Of a stretch of 64,000 bases of DNA, positions 15,874 through 24,065 are shown piece after piece (positions within the stretch are counted from its first letter, which is position 1; every line of letters begins with the position of its first letter). The translations under genes and the position numbers were made by a program. This DNA is from CAZGKW01 sp964526295 (GTDB taxonomy: Bacteria; Planctomycetota; Phycisphaerae; FEN-1346): assembly GCA_964526295.1 (NCBI GenBank), contig CAZGKW010000013.1, positions 1 through 64,000 on the forward strand, given 5' to 3'. Below the pieces are notes generated by a model. It made no database searches and was not told the origin of the DNA. It saw nothing but the letters and a program-made list of their open reading frames with translations.

Positions 15874-17721
15874 CTACCCCTGGCCCTTCGCCGGCGGGGC
15901 CAGGTCCGACGGACCGAGGGCCTCACGGACCTCGCTGATGGGCGGCCCCTCGGGCGGGTCGGGCAGCCGCTCCAGCCCCCGCGCCGTCGCTTCGAGGCTG
16001 AAGACGCGGGCTTCCTCGTCGCCCCACGTCGCCTCGGGGACGAACCGCACCGCGGCCGTCCGGGCCCGCACGGGCAGACGGACGAGCCGCCGCCGGTTCT
16101 CCCTCTCCCGATGGACGGTCCGCCAGGCGCCGCCCTCGTCCTCCACCTCCACGCGGAACGCCCGCAGCAGCCGCCCGGGCAGCCCGGGGCGGTCGGCCTC
16201 GACCGGGTAGGCGTGCGGCATCCGCTTCGGATCATTGAGGTCGCTGTCGAACACGAGCCGCAGGCCGCCCACCTCGACGGGCCTGTCCCATCGCAGCTCG
16301 ACGGGCTCGCCGAGTGGGCCGGTCCAGCCGTGCGGCTCGCCGGGCCGGTCGCGGTCGTGGCCGTCGAGCAGGTTCGCCAGGCCCTGCCCCTGGCCGCCGA
16401 GCGCGGCGGCGGCCGAGAGCGGGTCGACCTGCCGGACGAACCCCGGCAGGAAGCAGTCGTCGTCCATGAGCGTCCGCTGAAGCTCCGCCAGGTGCCGCTC
16501 GTGGAGGCCCCGCGGCGTGCAGCCGTGCCGGGCACAGAGCGCCGCCGCCGTGCCGGCCGCCTGGCCGATGACCGAGCAGGTGGCCATGACGCGCGTCGCG
16601 GAGAGGGCGGCGTGGGTGACCGAGATGTTCCGCCCGGCGAAGAGCAGGTCCTCGACGTTCTGCGAGTAGAGGCACCTGAGCGGGATGCCGAACGGCGACG
16701 GGGCCGGATGGAAGATCGTCGGCTTGCCCGGATAGAGGATGCCCGCCGGATGGTGGTCGTCCATCGTCCAGCCGCCGAAGGCGACGACGTCGTCAAAGCG
16801 GCCGCCGGCCTCGACGTCGCGTTGCGTCAGGATGTGGTCGCCCTCGTAGCGCCGGCCCTCTCGCTTGCCGGGCACCGACCCGACCCAGTGGATGGCCCAG
16901 TTGGCCGCCTTCTTGCGTTCGGGTGCATAGTTCTTTATGTAATCCCACACACCGTAGGCGATCTTCAGCAGCTCGTCGCGGAGCCGCTCGGCGTCGCCGA
17001 TGGTGTCGTCGAGGCCGCCGATCTCCAGCCACCAGAAATTGCGCGGCTCGACGCCGTCCAGGCGGTGCGGCAGGTCCTCCGGGCGGGTGAACTTGTACGC
17101 CCACCGCGGCGGCACGAACGGCTGGGCTCGATCGGTCCGCCGGACCTGGATGAGGATCGAGTTGCCCATCGTCTTGCCGTCGGCCGCTTGGGGCTCGATG
17201 TCCTCGCCGAACTCGTCGGCCGATTCCCGTCCTTCGCGCCAGGCGGCGGGGGTGCAGGCGGCCAGGATGCTGTCGCCCGAGCAATCGATGAACAGGTCGG
17301 CCCGGACCTCGTGCCAGACCTGCGTCGTGCCCTGCCAGGCCCGCACGCTCGCGATGCGGTCGCCCTCGCAGGCGGCGTCCGTGACGGACGCGTTCAGAAG
17401 CAGCTCGAGGCCGGGCTGGAACCGGGCCGCCGCCCACAGGACGTGGTCCCAGACGGGCCACACGAGACCCGTGTTGCGGTCGAGGTTGGCGAGCTGGAGC
17501 TCCTCCAGGATGCCGGTCTCCTTGTTGTGCTCGCCGTGGGCCCCACAGATGTGCATGCGAACTTCACTGGAGGCGTTGCCGCCGAGGACGGGCCGGTCCT
17601 GGACCAGGGCGGTGCGGGCGCCGGTCCGGGCCGAGGCGATCGCCGCGCACAGGCCGGCCATGCCGCCGCCGATCACACAGACGTCGACCTCGTGGCCCTC
17701 GCGACCCAGCCGGTCGGACAT
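15874..17721 (-). CDS. FAD-dependent oxidoreductase (FAD_oxidored family)
   Basis: The 615-residue protein carries an N-terminal Rossmann FAD motif GGGMAGLCAAIASA, then PVLGGNASSEVRMHICGAHG, and a second FAD contact AGRNISVTHAALSATRV near residue 400, followed by VIGQAAGTAAAL. The last 140 or so residues form a beta-sandwich resembling a carbohydrate-binding or discoidin-like domain. Such proteins are abundant in planctomycetes and usually lie beside sugar-processing genes; the substrate is unknown. The ATG at 17721 follows CGAAAGG. It lies downstream of tRNA-Ser in the same direction and may be partly read from the tRNA promoter. Confidence 0.75.
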   Translation of the reverse strand: MSDRLGREGHEVDVCVIGGGMAGLCAAIASARTGARTALVQDRPVLGGNASSEVRMHICGAHGEHNKETGILEELQLANLDRNTGLVWPVWDHVLWAAARFQPGLELLLNASVTDAACEGDRIASVRAWQGTTQVWHEVRADLFIDCSGDSILAACTPAAWREGRESADEFGEDIEPQAADGKTMGNSILIQVRRTDRAQPFVPPRWAYKFTRPEDLPHRLDGVEPRNFWWLEIGGLDDTIGDAERLRDELLKIAYGVWDYIKNYAPERKKAANWAIHWVGSVPGKREGRRYEGDHILTQRDVEAGGRFDDVVAFGGWTMDDHHPAGILYPGKPTIFHPAPSPFGIPLRCLYSQNVEDLLFAGRNISVTHAALSATRVMATCSVIGQAAGTAAALCARHGCTPRGLHERHLAELQRTLMDDDCFLPGFVRQVDPLSAAAALGGQGQGLANLLDGHDRDRPGEPHGWTGPLGEPVELRWDRPVEVGGLRLVFDSDLNDPKRMPHAYPVEADRPGLPGRLLRAFRVEVEDEGGAWRTVHRERENRRRLVRLPVRARTAAVRFVPEATWGDEEARVFSLEATARGLERLPDPPEGPPISEVREALGPSDLAPPAKGQG

Positions 17722-17831
17722 GTCGTCGGCCTTTCGGTCAGCGGTGCGCGGCCGGGGCCGCCTCGGGGCCTCCTGCGGCAGACGGGCGGAGCGCCAAGCG
17801 GGCGAGGCCGGCGCCTGGTCGACGGGGAACG

Positions 17832-17920
<89 letters not shown>

Positions 17921-17930
17921 GCGGCCCTCA

Positions 17931-17959
17931 ACTCTATCGGCCGCGGGCCGGGCGGTCAA
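17931..17959 (-). promoter_or_regulatory. Sigma-70 promoter of tRNA-Ser
   Basis: On the minus strand TTGACC (17954-17959) and TAGAGT (17931-17936) are 17 bp apart, ending about 11 bases before the mature tRNA 5' end. Confidence 0.65.
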
Positions 17960-18074
17960 TCGCCGAAGGCCCCGAGCGGGGGTCCCAAGCGGCGGGCCCC
18001 GAACGGTGCCCGGCGGAAGGTGCGCCGTCGCCGCACACCGCCCGGCGGGCGCCCGCACGTCAAACGAATCGGCG

Positions 18075-18575
18075 TTACTTGATCTCCATGAACCGGTCCC
18101 TGGCGGTGCCGCAGATGGGGCACTCGACCGGGGGGACGCCCAGGACCGTGTTGCCGCACACCGGGCAGACGTAGATCGGCGCCGCGTCGATGTCCTTGCC
18201 GCCCTGGAGCGTTTCGAGGGCCTTCGTATAGAGGCCGTGGTGGATTCGCTCGACGGCGAGGGCGTTCGAGAAGCTGGCAGCGGCGGCCTGGTTGCCCTCT
18301 TTCTCGGCCTCGGCCAGGAAGTCGGGGTACATCTCCTGGAACTCCATGCCCTCGCCGTGGATGGCGGTCTGGAGGTTCTCGGCGGTGGTACCGACGCCGT
18401 CGAGGACATCAAGATGAGCGTGGGCGTGGACGGTCTCGGCCTCGGCGGCGGCCCGGAACAGCCTGGCGATCTCGGGGAAGCCTTCGAGGTCGGCCTGCTT
18501 GGCGAAAGCCAGGTACTTGCGGTTGGCCTGGCTCTCTCCGGCAAACGCTTCCTTCAGGTTCTCTTTCGTCGCCAT
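18075..18575 (-). CDS. Rubrerythrin
   Basis: The 166-residue peroxide-scavenging protein of anaerobes has an N-terminal ferritin-like di-iron domain: residues 1-130, with a GESQANRKYLAFA helix, an EAETVHAHAH iron-ligand segment and AVERIHHGLY. A C-terminal rubredoxin-like Fe(SCys)4 site (CPVCG and CPICG) follows. It reduces hydrogen peroxide with electrons passed from rubredoxin or NADH-dependent partners. It is monocistronic, with its own promoter at 18641-18669. Its presence fits a strict or aerotolerant anaerobe, in keeping with the oxygen-sensitive enzymes next door. Confidence 0.95.
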   Translation of the reverse strand: MATKENLKEAFAGESQANRKYLAFAKQADLEGFPEIARLFRAAAEAETVHAHAHLDVLDGVGTTAENLQTAIHGEGMEFQEMYPDFLAEAEKEGNQAAAASFSNALAVERIHHGLYTKALETLQGGKDIDAAPIYVCPVCGNTVLGVPPVECPICGTARDRFMEIK

Positions 18576-18640
18576 ATAGAGTCTCCTCGTTTGAAGGACC
18601 GTGGGGTGCGGCGACAGCGCGGGCCCCTCGTGGACGATGG

Positions 18641-18669
18641 ATAGTAAGCGCTTGCACGATCCGGGGCAA
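18641..18669 (-). promoter_or_regulatory. Sigma-70 promoter of rubrerythrin
   Basis: On the minus strand TTGCCC (18664-18669) and TACTAT (18641-18646) are 17 bp apart. The predicted start near 18634 gives a leader of about 59 bases. Confidence 0.6.
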
Positions 18670-18780
18670 GACGGTTGCCGGAAACGAGGGCACCTGCGTG
18701 CCGCAGCCCGTTTGCGCTCTGAAACGGGCGAAGGTCCCCGACCGCTCCCGCGGTCGGCTCACATTCGACTTCGGCTTCCG

Positions 18781-19689
18781 TTACGTGCCGACCTGGGCCT
18801 GGGCGGCGCGGACGGTGTTGCGAAGCAGCATGGCGACGGTGACCGGCCCGACGCCGCCGGGGACGGGCGTGATGGCCCCGGCGACCTCCTTGGCCGACTC
18901 GAAGTCGACGTCGCCGACCGTCTTCATCTTCTTCTTGCCCTTTTCATTGAGGACCGGCTCGCCGCTTTCGTCGAGGACCGGCACGCGGTTGATGCCGACG
19001 TCGATGACCGTCGCGCCGGGCATAATGTGGTCGCCCGAGATGAGGCCGGCCTTGCCGGCGGCGACGACGAGGACCTCGGCCTTCGTCGTGTGGGCCTTGA
19101 GGTCCCTCGTGCCGATGTGACAGCAGGTGCACGTGCCGAGGTCGTTCGTGATGAGGCAGACGACGGGCTTGCCGACGATGGGCGAGTGGCCGACGACGAC
19201 GCACTCGGCCCCCTTGACCGGGCATCCGGCGAACTTGATCAGCTCGTAGGCCGCCGCGGCCGTGCACGGGACGAGGTCGGCCCCTTCGTAGAAGAGGAGG
19301 CGGCCGAGGTTGGCGGCGGTGATGCCCTCGACGTCCTTGGTGCGGGGGATTCGCTCGGCCATGTCGCGTGCGTTGACGCCCTCGGGGAGCGGCATCTGGA
19401 GGAGGATGCCGTGGACGCCGGGGTCGGCCCCGAGCTCGTCGATCTTCGCGGCGAGGGCGTCGGCGGTCGTGTCGGCGGGCAGCTCCACGAGGTCGTACGC
19501 GATGCCGGCCTCCTCGCAGTTACGGGCCTGGCTGCGCGAGTAGATCCGGGCCCCGGGGTTGTCGCCGACGAGGATGCTCGCCAGGTGGGGCGGCGCGCCG
19601 GCCTTGGTCTTGATGGCCTCGATCTCGGGGGCGAGGTCCTCGCGGATCTTCGCGGCCAGGGCTTCACCGTCGATCAGCTTGGCAGGCAT
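18781..19689 (-). CDS. folD: Methylene-THF dehydrogenase / methenyl-THF cyclohydrolase (FolD) with altered catalytic Lys
   Basis: The 302-residue FolD oxidises or reduces methylene/methenyl-THF in the methyl branch and usually also hydrolyses methenyl-THF. Tyr50 of the active site is present, but the conserved YxxxK lysine (Lys54 in E. coli) is Gln here: the stretch reads IYSRSQARNCEE with Gln54. Other motifs are kept: LLQMPLPEG, TKDVEG, GHSPIVGKP (His for the usual Arg) and the C-terminal TPVPGGVGP. The start at 19689 follows GAGGAGG. It is the last gene of a minus-strand series with metF, metV and hydrogenase genes. Loss of the lysine may leave dehydrogenase but impair cyclohydrolase activity. 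Confidence 0.92.
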   Translation of the reverse strand: MPAKLIDGEALAAKIREDLAPEIEAIKTKAGAPPHLASILVGDNPGARIYSRSQARNCEEAGIAYDLVELPADTTADALAAKIDELGADPGVHGILLQMPLPEGVNARDMAERIPRTKDVEGITAANLGRLLFYEGADLVPCTAAAAYELIKFAGCPVKGAECVVVGHSPIVGKPVVCLITNDLGTCTCCHIGTRDLKAHTTKAEVLVVAAGKAGLISGDHIMPGATVIDVGINRVPVLDESGEPVLNEKGKKKMKTVGDVDFESAKEVAGAITPVPGGVGPVTVAMLLRNTVRAAQAQVGT

Positions 19690-19752
19690 CGCGTCCTCCT
19701 CGTTTGGTGATGGGTTCGTATCGGGGGTAGCGGGGCACCCGGCCGCGCGTCC

Positions 19753-19772
19753 CCCCGAGCTTCTGCTCGGGG
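19753..19772. repeat. 8-bp perfect hairpin between folD and the small membrane protein gene
   Basis: CCCCGAGC (19753-19760) and GCTCGGGG (19765-19772) enclose TTCT. There is no T-run on either side, so this is not a classical terminator. It could stabilise or process the operon transcript. Confidence 0.4.
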
Positions 19773-19846
19773 CGCACATCGCAGCTTCCCCGGCCGGCCC
19801 CAAGAGCGCCCCCGGCTGTCGGGCGCCCGGCCCTCTCGCGTCGGCG

Positions 19847-19873
19847 AAAAGCGTCCGGCCCTTCCCGGGCCGG
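19847..19873 (-). terminator. Possible terminator after the small membrane protein gene
   Basis: Directly after the stop at 19874-19876 the minus strand forms CCGGCCC / GGGCCGG (19867-19873 and 19855-19861) and then reaches a short TTTT (19847-19850). With only four T residues, termination may be partial, letting some transcripts continue into folD. Confidence 0.4.
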
Positions 19874-20176
19874 CTACGGCACCCCGGGCGGGGGCGGAGG
19901 CGCCCCGGTGTCCCCGTATCGGTACGATTCCAGCTGCCGGTGGATCGGCCACTCGGCAAACGCCAGGTAGAGTACCAGGACCAGAGGGCCGATGCCCGGA
20001 ATCAGCAGCAGCAGGGCCATAGCGCCCGAGAAGCCGGCTTTGACGCAGATCTTCCAATAAGCCACGAAGAAAAGGACCAGCATCGCCAGGCCGAACAGCG
20101 CCGCCACACAGACGAAGATGCCTCCGGCCCACATGGCCGGCTCGCCGCCGCCGCCGCCAAACGGATCGCTCTGCAT
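19874..20176 (-). CDS. Small two- to three-helix membrane protein
   Basis: I do not recognise this 100-residue protein. A glycine-rich start (GGGGGEP) is followed by hydrophobic helices at about 15-45 and 48-72, and a polar tail ending APPPPPGVP. Proline-rich endings of this kind are also seen in the membrane protein at 4598-5182. It sits between metF and folD on the same strand. Insertion of an unrelated membrane protein into the operon may mean a role in anchoring or sensing, but nothing in the sequence shows a link to folate enzymes. Confidence 0.6.
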   Translation of the reverse strand: MQSDPFGGGGGEPAMWAGGIFVCVAALFGLAMLVLFFVAYWKICVKAGFSGAMALLLLIPGIGPLVLVLYLAFAEWPIHRQLESYRYGDTGAPPPPPGVP

Positions 20177-20216
20177 GGTGAGTCCCTCCCTGTCGCCTGG
20201 AAACCGGTTCGGTGCG

Positions 20217-21122
20217 TTATCCGCCGTTGAGGCCCGCGTGGGCGATGATGTCCGGGACGATGTCGTCCCACCCGAGGGTCATCAGGTGGGCCCCCTGGCA
20301 CATGGGCTTCATCTCGCGCACGAGCTCGCCGGCCACCTCGGCCGAGACCTTCTTGCGGTCTTCCTTCGGCGCATCGGCCAGCCGCTGGATGATCGGATCG
20401 GGCACCTGGACGCCCGGCACGCCGCGGTTCATATACTTGGCCATGCCGGCCGACTTCAGGGCGACGATCCCCACCAGCACGGGGACCTTGATGTGCTCGA
20501 TCCGCTTCATGAACTGCTCGAACCGCTCGGGCTCGTAGACCGCCTGGGTCTGGACGAACTGGGCCCCGGCCTCGACCTTCTTCTCCAGCTTGATGATCTG
20601 GGCCTCGGGGTCGGGCCCGCAGGGCGTCGTGCAGCAGCCCTTGAAGAACGTCGGCGTCCCGTCGAGCTGGTTCGGGTTGCCCTTGATGTCGCGGCCCATG
20701 TCGGTGCCCTGTTCGAGCATCGAGAGGGCCTGCAACAGGCCCACCGAGTCGAGGTCGTAGACGGGCATGGCGTCCTGATGGTCGCCCATGACGACGTGGT
20801 CACCGGTCAGGGCGAGGACGTTCTCGACCCCGAGGATCGCCGCCGAGAGGGCGTCGCTCTGGAGCGCCAGGCGGTTCCGGTCGCGGCACACCATCTGGAA
20901 GACCGGCTCGATGCCGCGCTCCACGAGCAGCCGGCACGTGGCCAGGGACCCGACGCGCATGACGGCCGTCTGGATGTCGGTGACGTTGACGGCGACGACG
21001 GTGTCCTTGAGGAACTCGTCGGCCTCGTGGAGCACCGGGTCGATGTGGGTGCCCTTGGGCGGCCCGATCTCGCCCGTGACGACAAATTCCCCGGCTTCGA
21101 GACGCTCCTGGAGCTTGCTCAT
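20217..21122 (-). CDS. metF: Methylenetetrahydrofolate reductase (MetF)
   Basis: The 301-residue flavoprotein reduces methylene-THF to methyl-THF, the last step of the methyl branch. It shows the MetF barrel motifs VVTGEIGPPKG (Glu as acid), VNVTD, QMVCRDRN, LALTGDH, and VQTQAVYEPERF. Insert FFKGCCTTPCGPDP carries three Cys, seen in MetF proteins that work with Fe-S partners. It lies 13 bases after metV, the zinc/Fe-S partner of acetogenic type-III reductases. No HdrABC or RnfC-like subunit is present; instead the same operon contains a [NiFe] hydrogenase, hinting at the electron source. Confidence 0.93.
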   Translation of the reverse strand: MSKLQERLEAGEFVVTGEIGPPKGTHIDPVLHEADEFLKDTVVAVNVTDIQTAVMRVGSLATCRLLVERGIEPVFQMVCRDRNRLALQSDALSAAILGVENVLALTGDHVVMGDHQDAMPVYDLDSVGLLQALSMLEQGTDMGRDIKGNPNQLDGTPTFFKGCCTTPCGPDPEAQIIKLEKKVEAGAQFVQTQAVYEPERFEQFMKRIEHIKVPVLVGIVALKSAGMAKYMNRGVPGVQVPDPIIQRLADAPKEDRKKVSAEVAGELVREMKPMCQGAHLMTLGWDDIVPDIIAHAGLNGG

Positions 21123-21135
21123 CGCGTGGTTCCTG

Positions 21136-21849
21136 TCACTGGGTCGCGGGTAGTGTTTCGGCCTCGGCCTCTTCCTCCTCGGCCACTTCGAGGGCCCACC
21201 GGACGGTGCGGCGGTAGGCGTCCGAGATGTCGCGCTTGCGGAAGTCCTTCGGGGCCTGGAGCCGGCGCATGTCGTCGAGTCGCCCGAGGTCGCGGAGCCG
21301 CTCGTAGATCAGGTGCCAGCCGCACCGGTGCTCGGGCGAGACCTCGCAGGACCCGTCGTCGCCCGTGCCGCCGCACTGGCCGTTGACGAGGCCCTTGGCG
21401 CAGAGGGTGATGGGGCAGAGGCCGCCCGTGCGGGCCAGCATGCACTCGCCGCACTCGGCGCAGCGTTCCTCGGAGGGCCACAGGCCCTGGTAGTCGCCCA
21501 TGCAGATGGTGTCCATCGCCGGGACGGCCAGGCGACCCACCATGTTGCCGGTGGCCTGGACGCCCACGCCGCAGGAGCCGACCAGGACGGCGTCGGCCTC
21601 CTTGAGGGCGTCGACGAAACGGCCCAGCTTGATGCCGACGATGGCCTTGTTGCAGATCATGTCGACGAGGGCCGAGCCCGTGACGCGTTTGCCCGCCCCC
21701 TCGATGAGGGCGGTCATGTCGCGGACCCAGGGCTCGCCGCCGGTGTCGCACCCGATGGGACACCCCTGGCACCCGAGGATGAAGACGGCGTCGGTCCCTT
21801 CGAGGGACTCCAGGACCTCCTCGTCGGGCTTGCGTTCGGTCGGGTTCAT
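21136..21849 (-). CDS. metV: MetV-like partner of methylene-THF reductase
   Basis: The 237-residue protein matches the methylene-THF reductase C-terminal (MTHFR-C) family, called MetV in Moorella and Acetobacterium, which binds Fe-S or zinc and delivers electrons to MetF. Cys clusters are visible: LGCQGCPIGCD near residue 26, GSCGVGVQ, and CAECGECMLARTGGLCPITLC near 130-150 followed by NGQCGG. Its ATG overlaps the stop of the hydrogenase protease gene by four bases, and metF follows 13 bases later. The tight coupling joins the hydrogenase and the reductase in one translational unit. Confidence 0.88.
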   Translation of the reverse strand: MNPTERKPDEEVLESLEGTDAVFILGCQGCPIGCDTGGEPWVRDMTALIEGAGKRVTGSALVDMICNKAIVGIKLGRFVDALKEADAVLVGSCGVGVQATGNMVGRLAVPAMDTICMGDYQGLWPSEERCAECGECMLARTGGLCPITLCAKGLVNGQCGGTGDDGSCEVSPEHRCGWHLIYERLRDLGRLDDMRRLQAPKDFRKRDISDAYRRTVRWALEVAEEEEAEAETLPATQ

Positions 21850-22412
21850 GTGTGGCTTACTCCTTCATCAATGCGTTCGGCAGGTTCGGCATGCGGGGCC
21901 GACTGCCCGGCACTGCGTGTCCCGCCGCTTCCCCGGCGGCCTCGAGAAGCGACGGCGCGAAGGACTGCGTCGACCAGCTTGCCGAGGGCGGCTTCGACCG
22001 TCGGCGAGAGGCCTTCGCCCCACTCCACCACGGCCGGCTCGACCCCCACGACCGTCACGTCTCCGAACACGCGGCCGGTGATCGCCTCCAGCTTCAGCGC
22101 CGGCACGGCCGAGACCTCGTGGAGCGAGAACATCGCCCCCTCGGCCGACTCCTCGTCGTCGGCCGTCACGTCGATCCGGGCCTCGTAGACCGTGCCGGGC
22201 TCGCCGCCGGCCCGGACCGCGTCGACGACGATCAGCGGGTCGGCCGGGTCCATCAGGCCCAGGACGTCGCTGACGGCGAGGCCGGCGTCCCAGAGGGTCA
22301 CGCCCTCCCGGTCGCCGCGCTCCTTGAGGCGCTCGATGGCCGCCGGGCCGACGCCGTCGTCGCCCATCAGCGTGTTGCCCACGCCCACGACGTTGACGGT
22401 TCCCTCAGACAA
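21846..22412 (-). CDS. [NiFe] hydrogenase maturation endopeptidase
   Basis: The 188-residue HyaD/HycI-family protease trims the C-terminus of the hydrogenase large subunit after nickel insertion. Motifs: GVGNTLMGDDGVG near the N-terminus (Asp ligand for nickel), DAGLAVSDVLGLM, IVVDAVRAGG (second ligand), and FSLHEVSAV (His ligand). It overlaps the large-subunit gene by eight bases and metV by four. The last 30 or so residues are low-complexity (Arg, Gly, Ser) and may be non-essential. Confidence 0.9.
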   Translation of the reverse strand: MSEGTVNVVGVGNTLMGDDGVGPAAIERLKERGDREGVTLWDAGLAVSDVLGLMDPADPLIVVDAVRAGGEPGTVYEARIDVTADDEESAEGAMFSLHEVSAVPALKLEAITGRVFGDVTVVGVEPAVVEWGEGLSPTVEAALGKLVDAVLRAVASRGRRGSGGTRSAGQSAPHAEPAERIDEGVSHT

Positions 22413-23967
22413 CGCGATAGACTCCGCGGACCGCCCCGCCGGGCGAGAGCACGTGGACCGAGCACGCCAGGCACGGGTCGAACGACCGGACGATCCGGAC
22501 GATCTCGAACGGGTTGTCGCGGTCCTTGACGGCCGTTCCTTCGAGGGCCTGCTCCATCGGGCCGGGCGTGCCCTCGGCGTCGCGGGGGCTGCCGTTCCAG
22601 GTGGTCGGGACGACGAGCTGATAGCGGGCGATGCGGCCGTCCTTGATCCGGATCCAGTGGCCCAGCGACCCCCGCGGGGCGTCCGTCAGGCCCGCCCCTT
22701 CCCCTTCGTCGGGGACCTTGACGGGCACGGCCACCGGGTCGCCGGGCACCAGTTCCTGGCACCACCGCATCATGGCCCGGCAGACGATGCGGCACTCCAG
22801 GGCCCGCGCCAGGTGCCGCCCCAGGACCGAGACGCACTTCTCGGCCTCCAGGCCGGCGGTCGAGAGGGCCGCGTCGATCTCGGGCTTGTAGAGGTCGTCG
22901 CCGGTCGCGTAGGCGACCATCGCCCGGGCCAGCGGGCCGACCTCGGCCGGCGCGCCGGCGTAGCGGGGGGCCTTCAGCCAACTGTACGCCCCGTCCTTTT
23001 CCGGCTCGGGGATGGTCTTGCCCTCGGCGGGAGCGGCGGCACACTCCTCGGCGTAGCGCGACCGGGCGACCTCCTCGCGGATCGCAGCGGCTGAGACCGG
23101 TTCGAGCTTCCCGTCCGAGACCAGGCCGCGGGGCAGGAGCCGCTTCCGCGACAGGCAGTCGCCGCCGCTCTCCTCGTCGAACACGCCGTAGGCCAGGAAC
23201 CGCCCGCACCCTTGGCCGATCTCGAAGTAGTCGCCGTAGGCCCCGGCCACGGTGAAGATGGCGGGCAGGTAGACGTCCTCGACGAAGTCCCGGACCTCCT
23301 GGAGCTTGCCCATGAGGGTGGCGACCTTGTCGGCCGTCACGGGGCTCGTCACGCCGCCCGGCACGATCCCGATGTTGTGCGGCATCTTGCCGCCGAAGAC
23401 GCAGAGCATCTCGTGGCAGACGCGCCGGGCGTGCAGGGCCTTCAGGTACCCTTGGACGAGCTCGACGTTGGTCGGCTTGTCGCAGCGGTAGTCGCCCTCG
23501 TAGCGCGGGACGAACGGGGCCAGAGCGGAACGGCCGAGGAACTCCTTGACGGCCTTCAGCTCGCTGTCGCGGCCCTCGTAGTCGGCCACGGCCGTCACGT
23601 CGACGTAGTCCAGCGCCGCCAGGGCAAAGAAGTGCAGGATGTGCGACTGGAGGTAGTTGCAGCCGAAGATCAGGTTCCGCACGATCCGGCCGTTGTCGGG
23701 GACCTGGTCCGAGAGGCCGAGCGCCTCGTCCAGGCTCATCGCCGACGCCGTCCCGTGGGCCGTCGGGCACACGCCGCAGACCCGCTGGGTCAGGCGGACG
23801 GCGTCGACGGGGTAGCGGCCGACGAGGATGTTCTCGAAGCCGCGGAACAGCGTCCCGCAGCATCGGGCCTCCTTGACCCGGCCGTCGTCGACGACGGCCT
23901 CGATCTTCATGTGGCCCTCGATCCGTGTGATCGGGTCGATGGTGATGGTGGTGGCGGCTTCAGCCAT
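22405..23967 (-). CDS. [NiFe] hydrogenase large subunit
   Basis: The 520-residue catalytic subunit carries the L1 motif RVCGVCPTAH (Cys64, Cys67) and the L2 motif DPCLACSVH (Cys499, Cys502), which ligate the Ni-Fe(CN)2CO centre. Fifteen residues follow His505 and would be removed by the protease encoded next. The pattern is closest to group 1-type hydrogenases. It has no Tat signal, as expected for a large subunit, and the small subunit lacks one too, so the enzyme should be cytoplasmic. It is followed by protease, metV and metF in overlapping order. Confidence 0.93.
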   Translation of the reverse strand: MAEAATTITIDPITRIEGHMKIEAVVDDGRVKEARCCGTLFRGFENILVGRYPVDAVRLTQRVCGVCPTAHGTASAMSLDEALGLSDQVPDNGRIVRNLIFGCNYLQSHILHFFALAALDYVDVTAVADYEGRDSELKAVKEFLGRSALAPFVPRYEGDYRCDKPTNVELVQGYLKALHARRVCHEMLCVFGGKMPHNIGIVPGGVTSPVTADKVATLMGKLQEVRDFVEDVYLPAIFTVAGAYGDYFEIGQGCGRFLAYGVFDEESGGDCLSRKRLLPRGLVSDGKLEPVSAAAIREEVARSRYAEECAAAPAEGKTIPEPEKDGAYSWLKAPRYAGAPAEVGPLARAMVAYATGDDLYKPEIDAALSTAGLEAEKCVSVLGRHLARALECRIVCRAMMRWCQELVPGDPVAVPVKVPDEGEGAGLTDAPRGSLGHWIRIKDGRIARYQLVVPTTWNGSPRDAEGTPGPMEQALEGTAVKDRDNPFEIVRIVRSFDPCLACSVHVLSPGGAVRGVYRVV

Positions 23968-24065
23968 GGTTTGGTCCTTGCCTTCGCATCATGCGCGGCC
24001 CGCAAGCGGGCCGGCGAAACGCGCCTATCATCGCTATGGCCTGGTCGGCAGCAAACCCGGCGCCC

